Below are positions 11,844-22,469 of a DNA stretch of 64,000 nt, one piece after another. The first letter of the stretch is position 1, and each line of letters opens with the position of its first letter. The position numbers were made by a program, and so were the translations under genes. This DNA comes from Stagonosporopsis chrysanthemi. Taxonomy: Eukaryota; Ascomycota; Dothideomycetes; Pleosporales; Didymellaceae. The DNA lies in the NCBI GenBank assembly GCA_022560025.1, contig JAFISE010000109.1, positions 48,990-112,989 of the forward strand, in the 5' to 3' direction. Under the pieces are notes generated by a model. That model had not been told where the DNA came from. It saw only the letters and a list, made by a program, of their open reading frames with translations, and made no database searches.

Positions 11844-14273
11844 CTAGACGTGCGCTTTGTAGCAGGATAAGCTACTGATTTTGGTATGACTCGAGCTGTG
11901 CGGTGATTGAGAATTTTGCAATAATGGATGCCGCTACAGTCTTGGGACCCCGTCCAGGCTCTAAGCGTACAAAATTTGTTTGATATTGAGCTTCATCTTA
12001 CTTATTTCGAGTTGGAACCATGTCTCACAACCTAAGTGGTCAGAGCGCTTAAAGATGTTGCAGGCTCGCTTGGCTTAACTAGGCACGTAAGCACATGGAA
12101 AGCACATCGAATCATAAGCGTTGTTCCTGAAAGAAGCCGATCAGACATTGTGCATCAAGCTAGGCTCCATCCACGATCGAGTTCTGGCTCCGGCGCCGAG
12201 GCACCTATCATGTCTGGCTGAGTGGCTGCGGCGCTGCGGCATCGAAAGCTTATTATGTACTACGTGCGACAACCCTGACGCACGTCAAAGACGGCAACGC
12301 CAAGGTGGCGCAGATTGGCGTTACCGACACGAGACCCACGTGTTCCGCAAATGCAGACCGTCAGGGGTGTTTGAAGCTTCAGTATCGAGGGCTGACTAGT
12401 TGTGGACATTGCTACAATCATAATGCACGTCACCTCCACATCGCATGCTAAATTCGACATGTAAGTCGAGCATGGTTAACAGCGCTTGATTCCTCTGTTT
12501 CGCACTGATAAGCCTAGCTTCTGAAAGTCACATGTTATCAGTTGGTCGGTCGGGTCTGATATTCTGTAGCAATTAGCGAACATGTAGCCATCGAAGGTGA
12601 ACAAAGCGGCGTCGCTGCGTTTCCCAATGACCTCCACAGCGCAACGCTATAGCGCATGTTCTCGAAAGCACTTGTCTCTGGGCCATGCTTGCTTGCATAA
12701 AGCTAGCCTGATCCTGGCCTTTATGCCGCCAATTGTCCATGTGCATGTCCACCGCGTATCTCCACTCTTCGGAAGGGAAGTTGTATTCTCTCTTTGCTGG
12801 TATTGTCCCCATGTTCGTTGCGCCGAGTTGCGAACTCTTTGCATCGCGCCTTCGATGCGCTGGATGGACGCCATCTCTACGTGTATGGACCATGTCAGAC
12901 AAGATCCTTGCTACCGGTGCCTCGCGCTTCTTCTGGCTTCCGCAGACGACTGAAGCGTTCACAGTCGCGGTCGAGATCATCGCATCGACGGAGCAGACAC
13001 ACTCCATTGGAGGAATCACATAGCGCTGTGGATGTGCTGCAACTTTGTTAACGGCTACACAGGTCTACTGTAGCTTCTGTGTATTTGCTGCAATGGGCTT
13101 CGTGGCCTGAGAGCTCAAGCGCGGTGGGTACCTAGCAGGTGTCTCTGCACAACAAGACCACATTAGATATCGTTGCCAGCAAATGTTTGAAGGGTTGCGA
13201 CCGCTCGCGGCTTTAGGTTGAAGACTTCGCAAGTCATACAGTGCGGCTGAAGAGTGAGGCCCAAAAATTGTGTGCGCCCAAACGCGTGAGGGCGGGGCAG
13301 TAGACGATCTACCGGTAATAAGCTTCGGGACCAACAGACACTGATGGAACCCCGCTCAGACAGCGGCCGCAAACACACTCGAGGCGGGCGAACATAATTA
13401 CTCGAGGCGGACATCAAACGCATACATAGTAGATATCTTTACTCTCGAAGAAAGTCGTCAAAGTTCGCGCTAGCACGCACAGTCCAGTTGCTTCGTATTG
13501 GAACACCACTGACGCTGCCAGCCACCACCAATCAACCCACGCCACGAACCTGGCAGAAGCTCTGTGCTGGTCGCTGTTCTCGGTGAGTGTAATTGGCGCT
13601 CGCAGTCGAAGGGAGCCTTGCAAATTGACGTTGCAAACAAGGAAGCACGTCCAGAAAGTTTTGCGTTCGTGCAGGACGTTTAGAAGGCGGACGAAGGACT
13701 TGTCTGCCTGATCAAATAGTGGTCCTCCCGCCCGCTACCGGTAGGTGCCGTAGAATTTCTTCGCTGATCAACCCCGCCATCATATCACAGCTGATCCGTT
13801 TGAAGAAGCGTCGAATGACAACCACCGATTACTAGACAAAGACAAAACGATCAAAGATTCCACCAGAAACACGTCGAGTCTTGTTGCAGCTGGTCAACTG
13901 CTAGTTTACTGCTGGTCAACTGCTGCTGGTGCTCTCGGAGATCTCAGGCCACCAATCGACTCAATGCCACGAGCACAAAAAACTACAACGAAACAATTGT
14001 CGACTTCTTGTTCCTATTTCAGGTTTTAAGAGATTGTATCTGCAGTCACCTCAACTTGAAGCGACGAAGCTTTGTTTTTGCATCCACACTACTCACAAAA
14101 GTCTCTTGTTGCCTCCTCCTAGTGCTAAGTGAATAAAGAAAGTACTACCTACTTTAGAGAGCATTGTGACAGTAAGCTAAGGAGCACCACGATTATAAAG
14201 ATCTGCTAACTCAACTCCAGACAAATTACTAAAACTTGTGCAACTGCTCTGTTGCAATTCTGGACGGTTCCTG
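11844..14273. other. Intergenic with one weak minus-strand frame
   Basis: A minus-strand frame ends at 12573 and has its first ATG near 13007 (about 145 codons, several Met, Arg and Gln clusters). It has protein-like composition but no recognisable domain, and a competing plus frame overlaps it. Repeated CTCGAGGCGG motifs occur near 13378-13410, and a short tandem CTGGTCAACTGCT motif near 13885-13925. Nothing else is supported. Confidence 0.4.
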
Positions 14274-14519
14274 ATGACAGACAATTCAAGCGCATTTTTG
14301 AAGGGCGAAACGGTCACATTTACTAGATCCGTAAACATTATGTTGCCAGAAGAGGGCATCGCGAATCTCCAGCTTACAGCACGGGATGCCCATATTGTGA
14401 CAAGCGACAGCGTTCACTATTACGGCACCATCTCTATGACGCCTACCAAGGGTTCGACGATGACGATCTACCGAGCTACCGATGCTACATTGGTGATTAA
14501 GAAGTGCGACGCTCCTTAG
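14274..14519 (+). CDS. Small unrecognised protein
   Basis: 81 codons from ATG 14274, MTDNSSAFLKGETVTF to KKCDAP. The frame also opens 12 codons earlier at a GTG, so the ATG is the sensible start. Composition looks like beta-strand protein (alternating V/T/I), but no family is recognised. It is convergent with the 364-aa gene on the other strand, and the two stop codons overlap at TTAG (14516-14519). A retained fragment of a larger gene is possible. Confidence 0.35.
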   Translation: MTDNSSAFLKGETVTFTRSVNIMLPEEGIANLQLTARDAHIVTSDSVHYYGTISMTPTKGSTMTIYRATDATLVIKKCDAP

Positions 14520-15610
14520 GCCAGCCATTCTCTTGGTGTTTCTGCTTCCGCTGGTCTTTCCGGTATATAAGGCAAGAGCTCAAAATTCTCCGAGACCCTG
14601 AGGTATGACTTGGCTTCCACAGTGCTGCTGGGGCTGAAGACGACCTTCCAAGCAGTGACCCCTTGCCAAAAGTCCGAGAAGTGCTCGACAGATTCGTCGA
14701 CTGTCTTCGCAGTTGTGATAGGAAGATCAACAAATTGAACATTCCACCATAAGCTGCAATATGCCCCCACGACCCAGTCACCAGACTTGGTTTCAGTTTT
14801 CCACATAATGTCCGTGATAGATATGTCCCTGCCGCTTTGCATCGTCGTCCGCCACGATTCTGAAGCCAAGATCGCTGCCAGCCAAGGGTCGGTGAAGTGT
14901 CTCGAATGTAGCACTTGTCCAACAGTGGCTGCATCTTCTTTTTGTTCAGCCAGACCACACGTAGCCACAATGTTGTGACTAGGCTGTTCATCTGACAAAA
15001 GCCACCTTGCTACAACTTCAAGATTGGTAGCATCGTGGGCATGTGCAGCTCGGCGAGATGCAGTCGAAGCTGAACTTTGTGTGGGAGCATTGCTCTGAGT
15101 ATCCTGGTTTCTAGAGTGCCTACGCATCCGTTTCGCCTGGTGACTGCGCGTTCTCTGTGATGGCGCGCATCTTTTGCTGCCAGCTGTGGCACTAGCATCT
15201 AGACTGTTGTCTTCGCTCTTTAGGATGTGGACTAGCAAACGATAGTAACTGTATCCATGCTGAATGCGTTTTTCCAGATCGCCCTTAGAAACCAATGCGA
15301 GCTTTAGGGCTAGCTCCTTGTTGAAAACCCTCTCGAGTAAAAGCACGTCATTATACACCTTTCCAGGGAGTTGCTCAAACTCTTCTTCATGTTGGGCCCA
15401 GAGAGCTTTCACGTCCCTGTTAGCAGTCTGCAGAGATGTAGAGAAAGGATAGAGAGCTTCTTGCAAGTCCTTTGGACTTGTTCTGTCAAATCTATTTTTT
15501 TGTTTTTTCGCGGAATGAAGCTTGTGCATGCGATTCGCCAGTGCAAGTTGAGCCTTGCGATCGTTGTCTTCCTGCTGCAAGAAATGTAGCAGCTCATCTG
15601 GCGTTCTCAT
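14516..15610 (-). CDS. Unrecognised 364-aa protein with basic central region
   Basis: Uninterrupted frame of 364 aa from ATG 15610 (MRTPDELLHFLQQEDNDRKA). The N-terminal third is strongly helical and charged, residues about 145-195 are rich in Ser, Arg, Gln and Ala (KRMRRHSRNQ), and the C-terminal half is Trp-rich (WKTETKSGDWVVGAYCSLWW). The basic patch could act as a nuclear localisation signal; that is inference. No family recognised. A 28-bp minisatellite begins about 70 bp upstream of the ATG and occupies its presumed promoter. The length, absence of stops and amino-acid composition support a real gene. Confidence 0.62.
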   Translation of the reverse strand: MRTPDELLHFLQQEDNDRKAQLALANRMHKLHSAKKQKNRFDRTSPKDLQEALYPFSTSLQTANRDVKALWAQHEEEFEQLPGKVYNDVLLLERVFNKELALKLALVSKGDLEKRIQHGYSYYRLLVHILKSEDNSLDASATAGSKRCAPSQRTRSHQAKRMRRHSRNQDTQSNAPTQSSASTASRRAAHAHDATNLEVVARWLLSDEQPSHNIVATCGLAEQKEDAATVGQVLHSRHFTDPWLAAILASESWRTTMQSGRDISITDIMWKTETKSGDWVVGAYCSLWWNVQFVDLPITTAKTVDESVEHFSDFWQGVTAWKVVFSPSSTVEAKSYLRVSENFELLPYIPERPAEAETPREWLA

Positions 15611-15681
15611 TGTCCACGGTATCTACAAGTGCGAACAGCTAATGTTGGTCTTGGCACCACAAAGGCTGAGTGCCGTGCGAC

Positions 15682-15884
15682 TGTTTGGCGAGAAACTGCG
15701 GGCTGCGAATGTGTTTGGCGAAAAACCGCGGGCTGCGAGTGTTTGGCGAAAAACCGCGGGCTGCGAGTGTTTGGCGAAAAACTGCGGGCTGCGAGTATTT
15801 GGCGAAAAACTGCGGGCTGCGAGTGTTTGGCGAAAAACTGCGGGCTGCGAGTATTTGGCGAAAAACCGCGGGCTGCGAATGTTT
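15682..15884 (+). repeat. 28-bp minisatellite, about seven copies
   Basis: Unit TTTGGCGAAAAAC[CT]GCGGG followed by CTGCGA[AG]TG, with C/T and A/G variants between copies; the second unit is lengthened by two bases (GAATGTG). Because 28 is 1 modulo 3, the three plus-strand frames take turns, and all remain open with the same cycling peptide. The long frames here on both strands are therefore a repeat artefact, not genes. Confidence 0.9.
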
Positions 15885-16238
15885 GCTGGGACATGGTGGT
15901 ACAGGGTGGGCTGCGACTGGCCAGGAAAGGCTGACGAGCCTGGCCAGCCCTAATAATAAGCGGGCCAGCCCTGCAAGGCATGCCTTGTAGGAAGCGCTCA
16001 CTTGGCCGTGCCAAGCATTCTGCGGCTTGTTGGACTATGCACTGTCACGTTTGGACGATCAATCGACATCGGTACTAGGTATGAATCCGCACGGGCTCTA
16101 GGAACGGCATGCGCGAATGGCAGAACCCAGCGCTTAGCGAAATTTAGTGCCTTTGCAAGATATGGTGTACAGTAGTCTTGCAGGAGATGCTGGCGACGAC
16201 AGATGATATGCGTTGAAGTCGATGCGGAGCATCAGCTG

Positions 16239-16248
16239 CGCCTATAAA
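16239..16248 (+). promoter_or_regulatory. Candidate TATA box
   Basis: GCCTATAAAG lies about 65-70 bp upstream of the ATG at 16311, in the same arrangement as the velvet gene. Position-based call only. Confidence 0.45.
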
Positions 16249-16310
16249 GAGTGAGTGCGAACAAGCAGAAGCTATCACACTAGTATTAACATTGACAACA
16301 ATTCTTCATA

Positions 16311-17137
16311 ATGCAATCGCAGCTGCAGCTTCTGAGTTTGGATCAACCAATACAGGTGTAAGGAGCACAAAGAAAGCTGCCGGAAGAGCTCTGACAACTT
16401 TTAGCCGCCAGGACTCCATCAGATTGCCATCTATCAGTGCGGTCATCACTAAACTCTGTGATTCTAATATACCAAGGCTCCGCCCTTCCTGTTCTACCTC
16501 GCCTACTTCTACTCTAGGGTGTGAAAACGGAACCAATAGGCCCTTTAACGGTCTAAAGACCGGCCACATCCAGACCTTCTCTTACACCACACCAATCAAG
16601 GACGCCGTTGCCACGGCATCCCACGCTGGCGGGAAGGCAAGCAAGAAGAAGCGAGAGGACCGCAAACAATTCTCCAAGCGATCTGTCGCGGGGAGTACTT
16701 CTTCGAGGGTCCGCAAGAGCGACAAAGAGGCGGGAAACCGTTACCGCCAGGCGCTCGACCAGGCCGATCTCTCACGGGTGTGCCGCGAGGCGAACAGCAA
16801 CATTGAGAAAACTGCAGCACCACGGCACAACAACACAGGCGCCTGGGTCCCGCTTAAGTACCAAAACATCTCTAGAGATGTTCGACAAGATGGCATCGAG
16901 CCGTCTCGCTGGAACAAATCTTCCGTCAACGGCTCAGCCATCCTGATCATCGAGCACAGCAATGATCTGCTTGGGGACACCATCGGCCAAGTTTGCAGCC
17001 TGAAGAAGCGCTGCCTAGGCATGTCCCCCGATAAAATCGCAGAGGAGCTGGACCGGTACGAACAGTGCCTGATTGCAGCCAAGGACACGCGTGGCGAGGC
17101 TAATTGGAAGGTGGCAAGCAAACTTTTGAACGATTAG
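16311..17137 (+). CDS. Unrecognised basic protein, two exons
   Basis: The long open frame here lacks a usable ATG. A 47-bp intron (16358-16404; GTAAGG donor, CTCTGAC branch, TTTTAG acceptor) joins exon 16311-16357 to 16405-17137, giving 780 nt, 259 aa, starting MQSQLQLLSLDQPIQVRQDS. The segment RQDSIRLPSISAVITKL resembles short Leu-Pro-Ser-Ile-Ser motifs in fungal regulators, and a Lys/Arg-rich stretch (KKKREDRKQFSKRS) follows at about residues 95-110. The C-terminal third is helical (SPDKIAEELDRYEQCL). No domain was identified, and a nuclear protein is only a guess. The candidate TATA box upstream supports the exon-1 start. Confidence 0.62.
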
Positions 17138-19107
17138 ATACAAGTTACATTACTCATTGTTCTCTAGAGGTTGAGCCCTTTGTATCACTCTAGTGGTCTC
17201 TTCACGTATGCGTAAGCAATGTGCGCAAGCGAGGCTGGGATTCTCCGGGCTCGTGATCTGCTAGTCAGATACGAGAAGTTCTTGGCGCATGTTCAATAAC
17301 AAAGCCTGTCACTTCAGCCCTCAGATGCTGGCTGTGTTAACTTTGCATCGGATTACGTGACGGAGCCAAGGCTTGGCCGTGGGTGGAACATTGGTCACAC
17401 GCATTCTAAACCTTATTGTATATACCTGCTCCGACAGAAGACCCTCCCTGTTCTATCTGCTCAATCTCAAACTTATTCTCTTGAGCCTAGAGTGCTTCTA
17501 GATGTGATAGGTAGTTCGAGAGGGTTTCGTACTTATCTTCGACGTAGAGCAGCTGCATATGATGTGACAGCGTTTGCTAGTGCACTGTTAAGAGCTTACC
17601 GAGGTATTTTCCAGTCTCTTATTTTTACTTCAGTCACTCTTAGGTTGACGAAAGTACTGGCCCCGAATGGTGAGCCGCAGGGGCACAGCAGGACCTGCCA
17701 TCCCCTGTATCTTAGCTCTGTAGTAGGCTGTGAACATACTTTCATGCTGCATGTCTCTAGGGAATACATTCTGGCTGAGAGAATTTGGACTACTGTGCAC
17801 CTTTTGTCGTGCTGCGCAGCGTCTTTGGTATGTGTGATATGAAGCGACGTCGAAATCGAAGCGAAGCAGACATAGTTCAAGGGCGGGACTGACGGCTTAC
17901 CCGGCTAGTGGTGGTTTTTGCCCTAGCCGTGAAAGCCTTCACAATCTGGATATGGAAGCGTTCTGTAGCAATGGGGCCATGTCTCGAACGTGGGAGTAAC
18001 GACGCTTCAGTCACTTTCAATCACTAGCCGAAATGAACTTATCACCCAATGCTTGTACTATCTCGGAAGCGATATTCCAGTTGACCTTTACGGTAGGTGC
18101 TGTATGGTGCGTGATTAGCCGCATGCATGCAGGCTGCTGCAGCTAGCGTTGATACTGGCTGGCAATCTGTTGCTGGTCTAATGGGGAAAGCCGTAACTCA
18201 TGGGTCGTGTCCTCACGGAACCGGGAGCACAGCTGTGGGTCATTACCACAAAGCATTTAAATCCTTGTATGCTGTCAGTTAGAACCTAAATACAAATCAC
18301 TGAAACTAGACCCATCGCATTTTCTGCTTGAGACGTCTGATCACATACTATCTTTCCCCCGACTTAAGGATAGGATACCAGGCATACCAATTACTATCAA
18401 AAGCTACGAACCTTAATCCTGTGGCCCCTGTTTGAAGCGAAGAAGGCCGTTTGAAATCGTACAGTGGGTTTTGGTCAGACGGCTCCTCTACATAGTCCCA
18501 TATGCTGACGTACGATACAGACGGTGATGAAAATGCCCAAGAATCATAGCTATCAGCGCGGCGCGTACGACACCACTGGCACACCTAAGTCTCCACCCCC
18601 ACCCAAATAATGTGAGAAGATGCACATACCGTGCGATTCACCAAGACGCAGACTGTTCTTCGAAGATGCTAAAACGTAAGAAGGTCTTTACTGCTCCTGC
18701 CCGTTGGTCACTAATCTGTCTTGAATGAAGCAGTCTAAACATCCGTACTTTAGTTATCTGTTCTAATAGCCGACTGATGTTTTTTTTAGATGCAGGGCAG
18801 CAATTAGTAGTAGTTGTAAGCGTGCTTGAAGCTAGCAGTTTTCTATTGTCTTACTTCTTCTAGCATATTTAACAGTCCTCTTTTCTTGCTTCTTACAAGG
18901 CTGCCAACTTTGCGATCACAGAGCTGTAGTATCTATGCAAATTCTTTAGTAGCATGTGCTTTAGGACATTTAACTTGTTGTAAGCATATGCACGTTTAGA
19001 AGACGTTTAAGAGTTAGAGCTGTGCAGATTTCTATATGATTAGAGCTTAGTAAATCTCTATAAAATGACAGCTAGCAATCAACGCGTTGGCTTTTACGTA
19101 AGGAATC
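17138..19107. other. Intergenic
   Basis: A plus frame at 17357-17842 opens at GTG and shows no domain. 18000-19107 is AT-richer, with pyrimidine runs and no open frame of note. No gene supported. Confidence 0.5.
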
Positions 19108-19292
19108 TGTCACGGTTGAGGGCATCTCCTGCCTCACGTGCAGTTGCACCTCACCTCTGGTGAGACGAGGCTGCCTCTCCTGCACTAGCGTTGTTTACAG
19201 CTACCCATGTATACATACTGTTCGTAGCTTCACCCAATAGAACCTCAGTTCAATCCTCAAATCTTCCCGCACTGCTTGCACTCACTGCGACA
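19108..19292 (+). mobile_element. Solo LTR, family A
   Basis: A 185-bp copy, TGTCACGG...CTGCGACA, same length as the copy in the Ndt80-like gene and differing at only a few positions. Flanks GAATC and CAAAA do not match, so no target-site duplication is visible. That fits recombination between different insertions or a secondary rearrangement. Confidence 0.9.
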
Positions 19293-19566
19293 CAAAAGCG
19301 TTAGTACTAAAATTTTCCAAAAATCAACGTAATGCCTGCGTTCTGTATCTAGCGCATTCGGCGTCGCCGCAGGCCTGCTCCCTTTCTGGTCTGTAAGAGA
19401 AAAGAGAGCCCAACGAACTACGTATAATAGACGCAGCCAAACTCGGTGGTTGCCAACTGAGAGCATGCCTCTTGTTTTAAGTATATGCTGGCTTTGTCCG
19501 GCTTTGTGTGGCCACGCGAAGTTGAGAACCGCAGGTAAGTAGGAAGGGGTCAGTAAAGGAGCGCAA

Positions 19567-19741
19567 GGGGGGGGGGGGGGGGGGGGGGGGACACAACAGC
19601 ATGTTTTTTTTTTTTATATGAAGAAAAAAAAAAGAAAAAAAAACAGCTTTCTTTTAAAACATTAATAAGCGCGTGNNNNNNNNNNGGGAGTGGGAGGGGG
19701 GGGGGGGGGGGAGGGGGGGGGGGAAGGGGGGGGGGGGAGGG

Positions 19742-19801
<60 letters not shown>
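19567..19801. repeat. Long G tracts around a 10-N gap
   Basis: A 24-nt G run (19567-19590), a T/A-rich stretch, ten N (19676-19685), then a nearly pure G stretch to 19801. An open frame here yields only polyproline and is not a gene. The run may be real or a sequencing or assembly artefact next to the gap. Confidence 0.85.
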
Positions 19802-19804
<3 letters not shown>

Positions 19805-20453
19805 TACTAGAATCTCGTTGCTATCATAGTCATTGAATAAAAGGATAGAGTAAAGCATCTGCTCTGTAAACATCCTATAGCAGTAGTCCGTTAGGCTTAC
19901 GTTAAGCAGAGGAAAACCCCTAAACCGTAACCTAGCTCAGTTCCCAAAAGCTGTGTCAATAGAATTACATACATTTTTTTTACTTTTCTCACAATATCGA
20001 TTTTCTAGTTGCCTAAGAGACCTGATATAAGACTACTTTGCTTAAATTGTGCACTTTAAGTCACTGCACGTCTGCAGAAATCTGATCGACAGGGTCCTAA
20101 CCAGACCTAGCAGTAAAACAGCTAATGCGCTTCTCCGCATGGTTATCTAAAACCATGGGCCTTCGCTTCGAAGACGAACCTAGAATCAAGATCGCTGTAT
20201 CTCTTGAAACTTAAGTTCACATGGACATTGGTGAAGCGCTCCCTTGGCATCATTGCATCGACTGCATCGAAACATTGGCGACTATGTTGTATAAAGGCCC
20301 AAACGCGATCTTTTGCAGGTCCGGGCTTGTGCTCTCAAGGTAGCAAGAAGTGCACGTGAATAGGGCAGATGATAGGAAACCTCGAAGCTAGTGCTCGAAC
20401 TTGTGCGCACAGATGTACATACTGTGTGAGCTTTGCGTCTATGACTCGCATCT

Positions 20454-20500
20454 TCGTTCAATCCTCAAATCTTCCCGCACTGCTTGCACTCACTGCGACA
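20454..20500 (+). mobile_element. 3' fragment of a family A LTR
   Basis: The last about 45 bp of the family (GTTCAATCCTCAAATCTTCC to CTGCGACA) are intact, and upstream similarity fades into a degenerate TGTACATACTGT region at about 20413. It is a truncated or diverged copy. Confidence 0.75.
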
Positions 20501-20640
20501 GAAGGCAATCTGAAATCAGGCCAGGAAAGACCAAGTTAAACTGGGTATGACGACACAAGTGACAACATGCTGGAGACCACTACCTTCAAGTTTAAGCGAA
20601 GCTGGGGGAGTGGATGATGCTTGAATGCTTCTTCGGACGA

Positions 20641-20786
20641 TAAAGTCACTCCCTATGTTACGAGAAACCCTGTGGGCCGAGAACGACCAATCAGATCGCA
20701 AGGTATGAACAAAATCTTGCCAGCTCTGCAATCTCATTGGCCGTTTTCGGCCCACAGGGTTTCTCGTAACATAGGGAGGGGCGTTA
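20641..20786. mobile_element. MITE, TA-flanked, about 50-bp terminal inverted repeats
   Basis: The arms CTCCCTATGTTACGAGAAAC...CTGTGGGCCGA (left, from 20650) and the inverted arm ending near 20780 are identical for about 30 bp and similar for about 50 bp (GAACGACCAATCAGATCGCA against AAACGGCCAATGAGATTGCA). TA dinucleotides at 20641-20642 and 20785-20786 suggest a Tc1/mariner-type TA duplication. At 146 bp it has no coding capacity. Confidence 0.82.
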
Positions 20787-21191
20787 GTTCTGCAAAGCCA
20801 ACACAAGATCTTCGCTGAAGGAGACAACCCGCCTCATTTAGGAGAAACACGTTGGGTATCCCTTAGGGCTATCCTGCTTTGCTCTCAAAATATGTGATGT
20901 TGCGATGTCAGGTTCATGGGTGTATTCGTACATCCAATGAACAATTAGTATGGCCATTGACAAAATAACGCAGGATTGCATGGTGTCGGTCATCAAGCTC
21001 TACACAGGATGGTATTATCTTGAATTCGATTCATGAGTACCGTAAGTAAGAGACAGTGTAGACGCTAGCATGCCTAGTGTCCACGCAAACAATTTCTCGC
21101 CGTAGTTTGATCGAACGTTTACACCCACGGATAATCACGGTAAAAACTCGGTCTCTTGTGGATTCGTATCGATGCCAACACAATCTAGCAT

Positions 21192-21736
21192 TCAGCCCCG
21201 TCCACAGTCGCCGCGGAGACGCCTGGCGAGTTGAATGTCTTTTGCTTCTAGTTTTGCCGTTACTCGAATACCCGGATTCTGAAGCTCACCATACTTACGG
21301 ATTGTCACTCGCTTTGCATGTATGGCGCACAGATTTGTGTCCTCGAACAGACTGACCAAGTAACCCTCGACGGATTCCTGGAGCGCCCCTAGGGCAGAAG
21401 ACTGGAAGCGTAGATCTGATTTAAATCCCTGAGCTATCTCGCGAACGAGGCGCTGAAAAGGTAGCTTTCTGATCAGGAGCTCTGTGGTATTCTGGTATCG
21501 GCGAATCTCACGCAGCGCGACTGTCCCGGGCTTGTAACGAGTCGGCTTCTTGGGTGGTTTGCTAGATCGCGGTATACTCAATACACTTGTGCGGCCAGAT
21601 CTTGCTGCCTTGGGTGCCAAGTGCTTCTTTGGAGCCTTTCCTCCTGTAGACTTTCCTAGGTCTTTCTGTCAGTGCTGAGGCCTGCATATTCGGTCTACAT
21701 GGGAAGCGTACTTGCAGTCTGTTTCGTGCGGGCCAT
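21192..21736 (-). CDS. Divergent histone H3 variant, three exons
   Basis: Exons 21712-21736, 21299-21655 and 21192-21247; introns of 56 bp (GTACGC donor, CACTGAC branch, CCTAG) and 51 bp (GTAAGT to CTAG). Spliced: 438 nt, 145 aa. Exon 1 gives MARTKQTA and the junction restores RKSTGGKAPKKHLAPKAAR, so K4, K9/S10, K14, K18 and K23 are kept. Then ARKS is replaced by ARSG (no K27), and a seven-residue-longer linker leads to KKPTRYKPGTVALREIRRYQ. In the core YQK(56)ST is YQNTT; the loop 1 region has normal H3 length (GFKSDLRFQSSALGALQ), unlike CENP-A, which usually has an insertion. Splicing 2 restores RVTIQAKDIQLARRLRGD, followed by an unusual CGRG end. A nucleosomal H3 that would escape K27 and K56 modification is inferred; expression is unknown. 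Confidence 0.9.
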
Positions 21737-22307
21737 TGCTGTATGAACACAGCTGGTTTGGTCTAGGCAGTATGGGTTAGTAGTACTTATGTGTTACTCG
21801 ATTCAGGAAACCCTCTACGAATAAGGACGTTATGTTGGTCAGCAATCGCGACTACATTGCTTTGTGAGTTGCAGCGTCTCCGAACGCCTGTAATCAAACT
21901 TTCGTGTGTATTAAAAGCATGCAATGTAATTGAATATATCTCTGCTGACTAGACTTCAATGGTAAGCTGGCGTATCTTTAACTTCGCGGGTCACCAAAGG
22001 AAAGTAGAGAGTCTGGTGATTCATGCTCTGACCGGCGGCGTTACTATCTTCTTTTTGTGATCCCGGGATAAGAAGAGCGCAGATCTAAGAGGCGGCTCAA
22101 TGTCAAGGCCTTGGACAAACGATTAATACTCATGTTTATCCATTGCATTTGGGACTACATGCAGTATATCCGATTATTTCTAGCCTGACTAAGAGTACCA
22201 CAGTAAGGTGCGTCAAATTCAACTCTATCTTTCCTGTCCTGCTTAAGCTTTGTATTTCGTTTCGGAGAGGGAAGTATTATAAGATGATGTATTTTATCTA
22301 TGGGAAA
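21737..22307. other. Intergenic
   Basis: Upstream region of the H3 variant and left flank of the family B LTR. No gene or clear regulatory site recognised. Confidence 0.45.
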
Positions 22308-22464
22308 TGTTGCAGCGTAAGCAGCTGCTGAAAATAATGGAAAACTGCGCTTCTGTTACTTGCTAGCTAGGGAGCGTCAATATATACATGCTCTGAGACG
22401 TGCTAGTTCAGGAGAGTCACAGGAGTGACGATCAAGGCCTGTAGGGCGGACTTGCACCGCAACA
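22308..22464 (+). mobile_element. Solo LTR, family B
   Basis: 157 bp, TGTTGCAGCG...CACCGCAACA, with TGTTGC/GCAACA ends and a perfect 5-bp duplication GGAAA (22303-22307, 22465-22469). A near-identical copy of the same length lies at 51065-51221. It sits immediately upstream of, or within the 5' part of, a decayed PTH11-like gene. Confidence 0.92.
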
Positions 22465-22469
22465 GGAAA

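Noticed and set aside
15607..16014. Long overlapping frames on both strands with a repeating peptide
   Set aside because: They arise from the 28-bp tandem repeat, which keeps all three frames open; there is no non-repetitive coding signal.
19550..19873. Polyproline protein
   Set aside because: It is a translation of G tracts across an N gap.
21192..21736. CENP-A (centromeric H3)
   Set aside because: Loop 1 has normal H3 length and the N-terminal tail keeps the canonical ARTKQTARKSTGG start.
22308..22464. Palindromic DNA transposon for the TGTTGC...GCAACA element
   Set aside because: Only six terminal bases are inverted and both copies have 5-bp duplications, which fits an LTR better.
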